Part shown: one piece after another, positions 61,332 to 64,000 of the stretch | Layout of the letters: each line of letters opens with the position of its first letter | Position numbering within the stretch: position 1 is the stretch's first letter | Source: WTJH01 sp049889695 | GTDB taxonomy: Bacteria > Bacteroidota > Bacteroidia > Flavobacteriales > Flavobacteriaceae | Direction of reading: 5' to 3' | Assembly: GCA_049889695.1 (NCBI GenBank) | Contig: JBMHCX010000007.1 | Coordinates: forward strand, 190,519-254,518 | DNA length: 64,000 bases | The notes under the pieces: model-generated | Databases searched by the model: none | Told to the model about the DNA's origin: nothing | What the model saw: the letters and a program-made list of their open reading frames with translations, nothing else | Made by a program: the position numbers and the translations under genes

Positions 61332-62066
61332 TTGACAAAACACATCCCAAATATACTCACAGGATTTAATATGTTCTTCGGATGCATGGCTGCACTTTTT
61401 GCATTTATGCACCAATTCGAGTTAACAGCCATTTGCATTCTATGTGGTGCAGCGTTCGATTTGTTCGATGGAGCTGCCGCACGAGCCCTTCAAGTGACTT
61501 CTCCTTTGGGCAATCAACTAGATGCAATGGCGGACCTTATAAGCTTTGGATTTGTCCCAGGCTTGGTCATGTTTCAACAATTACAAATTTCCGGTTTACC
61601 AAGGCAACAGATGTATTTCCAGTTTTTGGGGATGGACCTGCATGTGAGTTTTGTATACTTGGGACTGTTTGCATTTTTAATCCCGCTAGCATCTGCATTA
61701 CGGTTGGCTGTCTTTGTCACCAAAGAACACAATCAACCGGACTTTAGCGGAGTCCCCACACCTGCTAATGCCCTCTTATTTGTCGGTTATCCACTTTTGT
61801 TGGGTATGGAACAAATGAAAGGACTTCAAAGTATCCTTGGGCAGGCTTGGTTTATTATTCCTTTGATTGTGGTGATGAGCATTCTCTTAAATGCACCCAT
61901 ACGTCTGTTTTCCCTTAAAAAATACCCTCAGTTAAAGCCAACTATTTTCTATCAGCTTGTTCTTGTTCTCGGGGCTTTAGCCTTGCTCTATTTCTTTCAA
62001 TTAGGCGCAATGACCTTGATCATGCTTCTGTATTTATTCTTAAACATCATCCGAAATTTGGGTTAA
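61332..62066 (+). CDS. pssA: CDP-diacylglycerol-serine O-phosphatidyltransferase
   Basis: 244 aa with about seven membrane segments. Starts at TTG 61332 (reads MTKHIPNILTGFNMF). The CDP-alcohol signature is intact: FDGAAARAL, then GNQLDAMADLISFG (DGxxAR..G..D...D). It makes phosphatidylserine, the precursor of phosphatidylethanolamine. Divergent from lnt with 40 bp between them. Confidence 0.94.
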   Translation: MTKHIPNILTGFNMFFGCMAALFAFMHQFELTAICILCGAAFDLFDGAAARALQVTSPLGNQLDAMADLISFGFVPGLVMFQQLQISGLPRQQMYFQFLGMDLHVSFVYLGLFAFLIPLASALRLAVFVTKEHNQPDFSGVPTPANALLFVGYPLLLGMEQMKGLQSILGQAWFIIPLIVVMSILLNAPIRLFSLKKYPQLKPTIFYQLVLVLGALALLYFFQLGAMTLIMLLYLFLNIIRNLG

Positions 62067-62167
62067 ACTCCTGAGGGGGTAGAGCTCATTTCACGAAAAG
62101 TTCTAACTTTAGGTGATGTTAAAACACTGAATTGCCACAGCTAGCAATTCTACATGAAAAAAGATTT

Positions 62168-62785
62168 ATGCAAACACAAACAAAAGACTCTCAAGCGCAA
62201 TTGACGCCACAAGCAGCACTGAATTTATTGAAAGACGGGAATCAACGCTTTTTAGACCAACAAATGACCTCCCGTGATTTAACGGCTCAAGTAGCCGCTA
62301 CATCGACCGGGCAATATCCATTTGCATGTGTCTTAGGATGTATCGACTCTCGTGTGCCCTCAGAACTTGTTTTCGATCAGGGGATTGGGGATATTTTCAA
62401 CGTTCGAATTGCTGGTAATTTTGTGAATACCGATATTTTGGGAAGTATGGAGTTTGCGTGTAAGGTAGCTGGCTCTAAAGTGATCGTCGTTCTTGGACAC
62501 AGTAGTTGCGGGGCGGTAAAAGGAGCTTGCGACAAAGTAGAATTAGGCAACCTAACAGCCATGCTTTCTAATTTCGATGCGGTCCTCGATGCTGTCGACT
62601 ATTCTGGCGATCGATCCTCACAAAACACCGAATTTGTTGATTTAGTCACCGAAAAGAATGTGCATGCTACAATCGATAAAATAAAGGCCGATAGTCCCGT
62701 ACTTCGCGAAATGCATGACCAAGGCGCCATTGATATTGTCGGAGCGATTTACGATGTAGCTTCGGGCAAAGTCAACTTTCTGTAA
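62168..62785 (+). CDS. can: Carbonic anhydrase, beta class
   Basis: 205 aa from ATG 62168 (a TTG at 62132 is in frame). Zinc ligands are intact: GCIDSRVPSELVFDQG (Cys, Asp-Arg pair), GNFV, GHSSCGAVKGA (His and Cys). No signal peptide. Interconverts CO2 and bicarbonate in the cytoplasm, supplying carboxylases. Confidence 0.95.
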   Translation: MQTQTKDSQAQLTPQAALNLLKDGNQRFLDQQMTSRDLTAQVAATSTGQYPFACVLGCIDSRVPSELVFDQGIGDIFNVRIAGNFVNTDILGSMEFACKVAGSKVIVVLGHSSCGAVKGACDKVELGNLTAMLSNFDAVLDAVDYSGDRSSQNTEFVDLVTEKNVHATIDKIKADSPVLREMHDQGAIDIVGAIYDVASGKVNFL

Positions 62786-62806
62786 GGATTTTCAGTTTAA
62801 ATTATT

Positions 62807-63343
62807 GTGAAAGTCTTTTTATTGTTCTTCATCCTCCCGTGGAGTTTCAGTGCTTATACTTCTGAAACACTTTCAACGAAAGATGGTGGTTACATCGTTT
62901 ACTACAATACTGAATGTTCATCTACTTCGGGCAAGGGTTGTGATATGGTACTGGAGAAATATTCGGCCAATAAGCGCCTTGAGTGGTCAAAAAAATACGG
63001 GGGTAATTCTTGGGATTATATCGAAGACCTGATTGAAGCACCGGACGGTTACTATCTTTTGGGAAATACGAGCTCCTATGGTAAGGGCAATCTAGATGTC
63101 TATTTAATTCGACTGAACATCAAAGGAAAGACGATATGGGAAAAGACTTATGGCGGTTTTTTCAATGAGTATGGTAGAAAGCTAAGTTGGTCGTCCTACG
63201 TTAAAGGAAGCCTTATTATTGAAGGTGAAAGGCAAATTTGCTTAACTGAGAATGTATCGGATAAATGTGTGTATAAGCCCTTTGTCTTTCGGGTCGATGC
63301 AGATGGCCAAACCGATAGCTATCCTTGGGGGAAAGAATTTTAA
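62807..63343 (+). CDS. Exported propeller-like hypothetical protein, 178 aa
   Basis: GTG start at 62807, then a signal peptide (FLLFFILPWSFSA). Repeated pattern: WSKKYGG, DLIEAPDGYYLLGNTSSYGKGN, then WEKTYGGFF and FRVDADGQT, i.e. two or three blades of a WxKxYGG propeller repeat seen in exported Bacteroidota proteins. With two blades only it is far shorter than a complete propeller, so it is a small member or a remnant. No sorting domain is visible. It follows the carbonic anhydrase by 21 bp. Confidence 0.7.
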   Translation: MKVFLLFFILPWSFSAYTSETLSTKDGGYIVYYNTECSSTSGKGCDMVLEKYSANKRLEWSKKYGGNSWDYIEDLIEAPDGYYLLGNTSSYGKGNLDVYLIRLNIKGKTIWEKTYGGFFNEYGRKLSWSSYVKGSLIIEGERQICLTENVSDKCVYKPFVFRVDADGQTDSYPWGKEF

Positions 63344-63430
63344 ACCAGATTAAGGGCAGGGAAACTAGCTGATTTTAGACGTCAGCGTTTTGTAGGTTTA
63401 AAGAATTTCTTGAAATCCAGTAAAGAAAAT

Positions 63431-63703
63431 TCAGGCGGATTTCGTTTCTATCTTACCCAATATATTTAGGATGACAATGCTTAGTCCGAGCAGAAATTGG
63501 ACGCAAAAACTCCAGTGAAAATTCTCTTTTTCAATAAGATTTACACCCCCACTGAGCATAAATACAACTCCATAGATATACCAAAAAAACTTCCGGTAAT
63601 GTGTTTTTTTCGTCTCGGATAGTCGCATGGCTTTTAGTGTAAAGAGGTGGAGCAATCCTACCGCGACAAATGTTATCACCATTATAAAGAGTCCTGCTAA
63701 CAT
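63431..63703 (-). CDS. Small membrane protein, 90 aa
   Basis: Three hydrophobic segments (about 3-25, 38-56 and 65-84) separated by a basic loop (MRLSETKKTHYRKFF). No family recognised. It is convergent with the propeller-like gene; no partner on its strand in view. Confidence 0.65.
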   Translation of the reverse strand: MLAGLFIMVITFVAVGLLHLFTLKAMRLSETKKTHYRKFFWYIYGVVFMLSGGVNLIEKENFHWSFCVQFLLGLSIVILNILGKIETKSA

Positions 63704-63948
63704 TCCCTAAAGATACAATCTTTGATTGACTTCTCTCGTGCATCGGTCCCAGACCGCAAAAAGGAATAATAGAAGGGGAGGGGTATACTTTTTTTGGACT
63801 ACAATCGATAGTAGGACCTAATTGGGGGTAAGAATAACCACCTTCCAACGTTACTCCACCGTAAGTAAATTATTATATCCCCTATGTTTCATCGTGTAAC
63901 TTAGATACAACTCGGAGGGAGTTTGAGAAATTTTAATTATATCATAAA
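63704..63948. other. Non-coding stretch near the right edge
   Basis: No convincing ORF, hairpin or exact promoter box. The short open frames here lack coding features. It separates the small membrane protein gene from a possible gene start at 63949. Confidence 0.4.
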
Positions 63949-64000
63949 ATGAAAAAAATTACTCCCTCCTTATTGTATCACGACTCAAATTATGAGAAAA
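63949..64000 (+). CDS. Possible start of a gene running off the window
   Basis: ATG 63949 opens a frame (MKKITPSLLYHDSNYEK) still open at the edge, 17 codons in. Too short to judge; it has no hydrophobic signal. Confidence 0.25.
   Translation, partial: MKKITPSLLYHDSNYEK

Noticed and set aside
63531..63848. Minus-strand open frame of 105 codons near the right edge
   Set aside because: Overlaps the better small membrane protein in another frame and has no coding signature.
1..64000. CRISPR arrays, insertion sequences, prophage or integrase genes
   Set aside because: No direct-repeat/spacer pattern, transposase, integrase or phage structural gene was seen in any frame.

Overview
The window reads as a chromosomal segment from a flavobacterium (Bacteroidota, probably family Flavobacteriaceae). 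The evidence is a SusC/SusD pair with ECF sigma and FecR, a PorP/SprF-type protein and a CHU_C (gliding-associated) domain, a type III glutamine synthetase, DUF4266/DUF3570 proteins, a DnaJ with only half of its zinc finger, the long SecA typical of the phylum, repeated TAnnTTTG (-7) promoter boxes, and almost no Shine-Dalgarno sequences. Base composition is moderately AT-rich. I see no insertion sequence, phage, integrase or CRISPR array. One tRNA gene (Arg, anticodon ACG) is present, and there is no rRNA.

Layout. 1-6.3 kb: the 3' end of a secreted propeller-like protein, a small hypothetical gene divergent from a LysR regulator, a GH3 beta-glucosidase, a PLP decarboxylase and two very small proteins. 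6.6-9.0 kb: an ABC operon (ATPase, FtsX-type permease with a histidine-rich loop, exported small protein). 9.2-11.7 kb: amtB-glnK copy 1 and a TSUP permease. 11.9-15.7 kb: two CAP-domain lipoproteins followed by a PorP/SprF barrel fused to OmpA-like and SPOR-like domains. 15.9-20.5 kb: tRNA-Arg, a Ca2+/Na+ antiporter, then divergent type II and type III glutamine synthetases. 20.5-30 kb: purM, a thioredoxin-ApbE-DUF4266-DUF3570 run, prfA-pyrF-hydrolase, and purU with an amidohydrolase. 30-32.7 kb: glnK-amtB copy 2 with a co-directional porin. 32.8-43.2 kb: crcB, a MazG-like protein, ilvE, mnmD, an epimerase, grpE-dnaJ, then mscS, an NtrC-like regulator, an M28 peptidase and a MATE exporter as one tight run. 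43.2-51.1 kb: TlpA-SusD-SusC-FecR-ECF sigma. 51.4-64 kb: PAP2 phosphatase, msrA, a glycosyltransferase and sterol desaturase pair, secA, DUF2795, a cobalamin adenosyltransferase, lnt, pssA, carbonic anhydrase and small exported or membrane proteins.

Two themes stand out. First, ammonium scavenging: two AmtB-PII pairs, a porin next to one of them, and two glutamine synthetases lie within 24 kb. Second, envelope biology: a locus of CAP lipoproteins with an unusual PorP-OmpA-SPOR fusion, an ApbE/DUF4266/DUF3570 redox-type cluster, and a His-rich ABC exporter operon that may concern metals. These three are the best candidates for poorly described systems. All functional calls come from reading motifs by eye; no database search was run.
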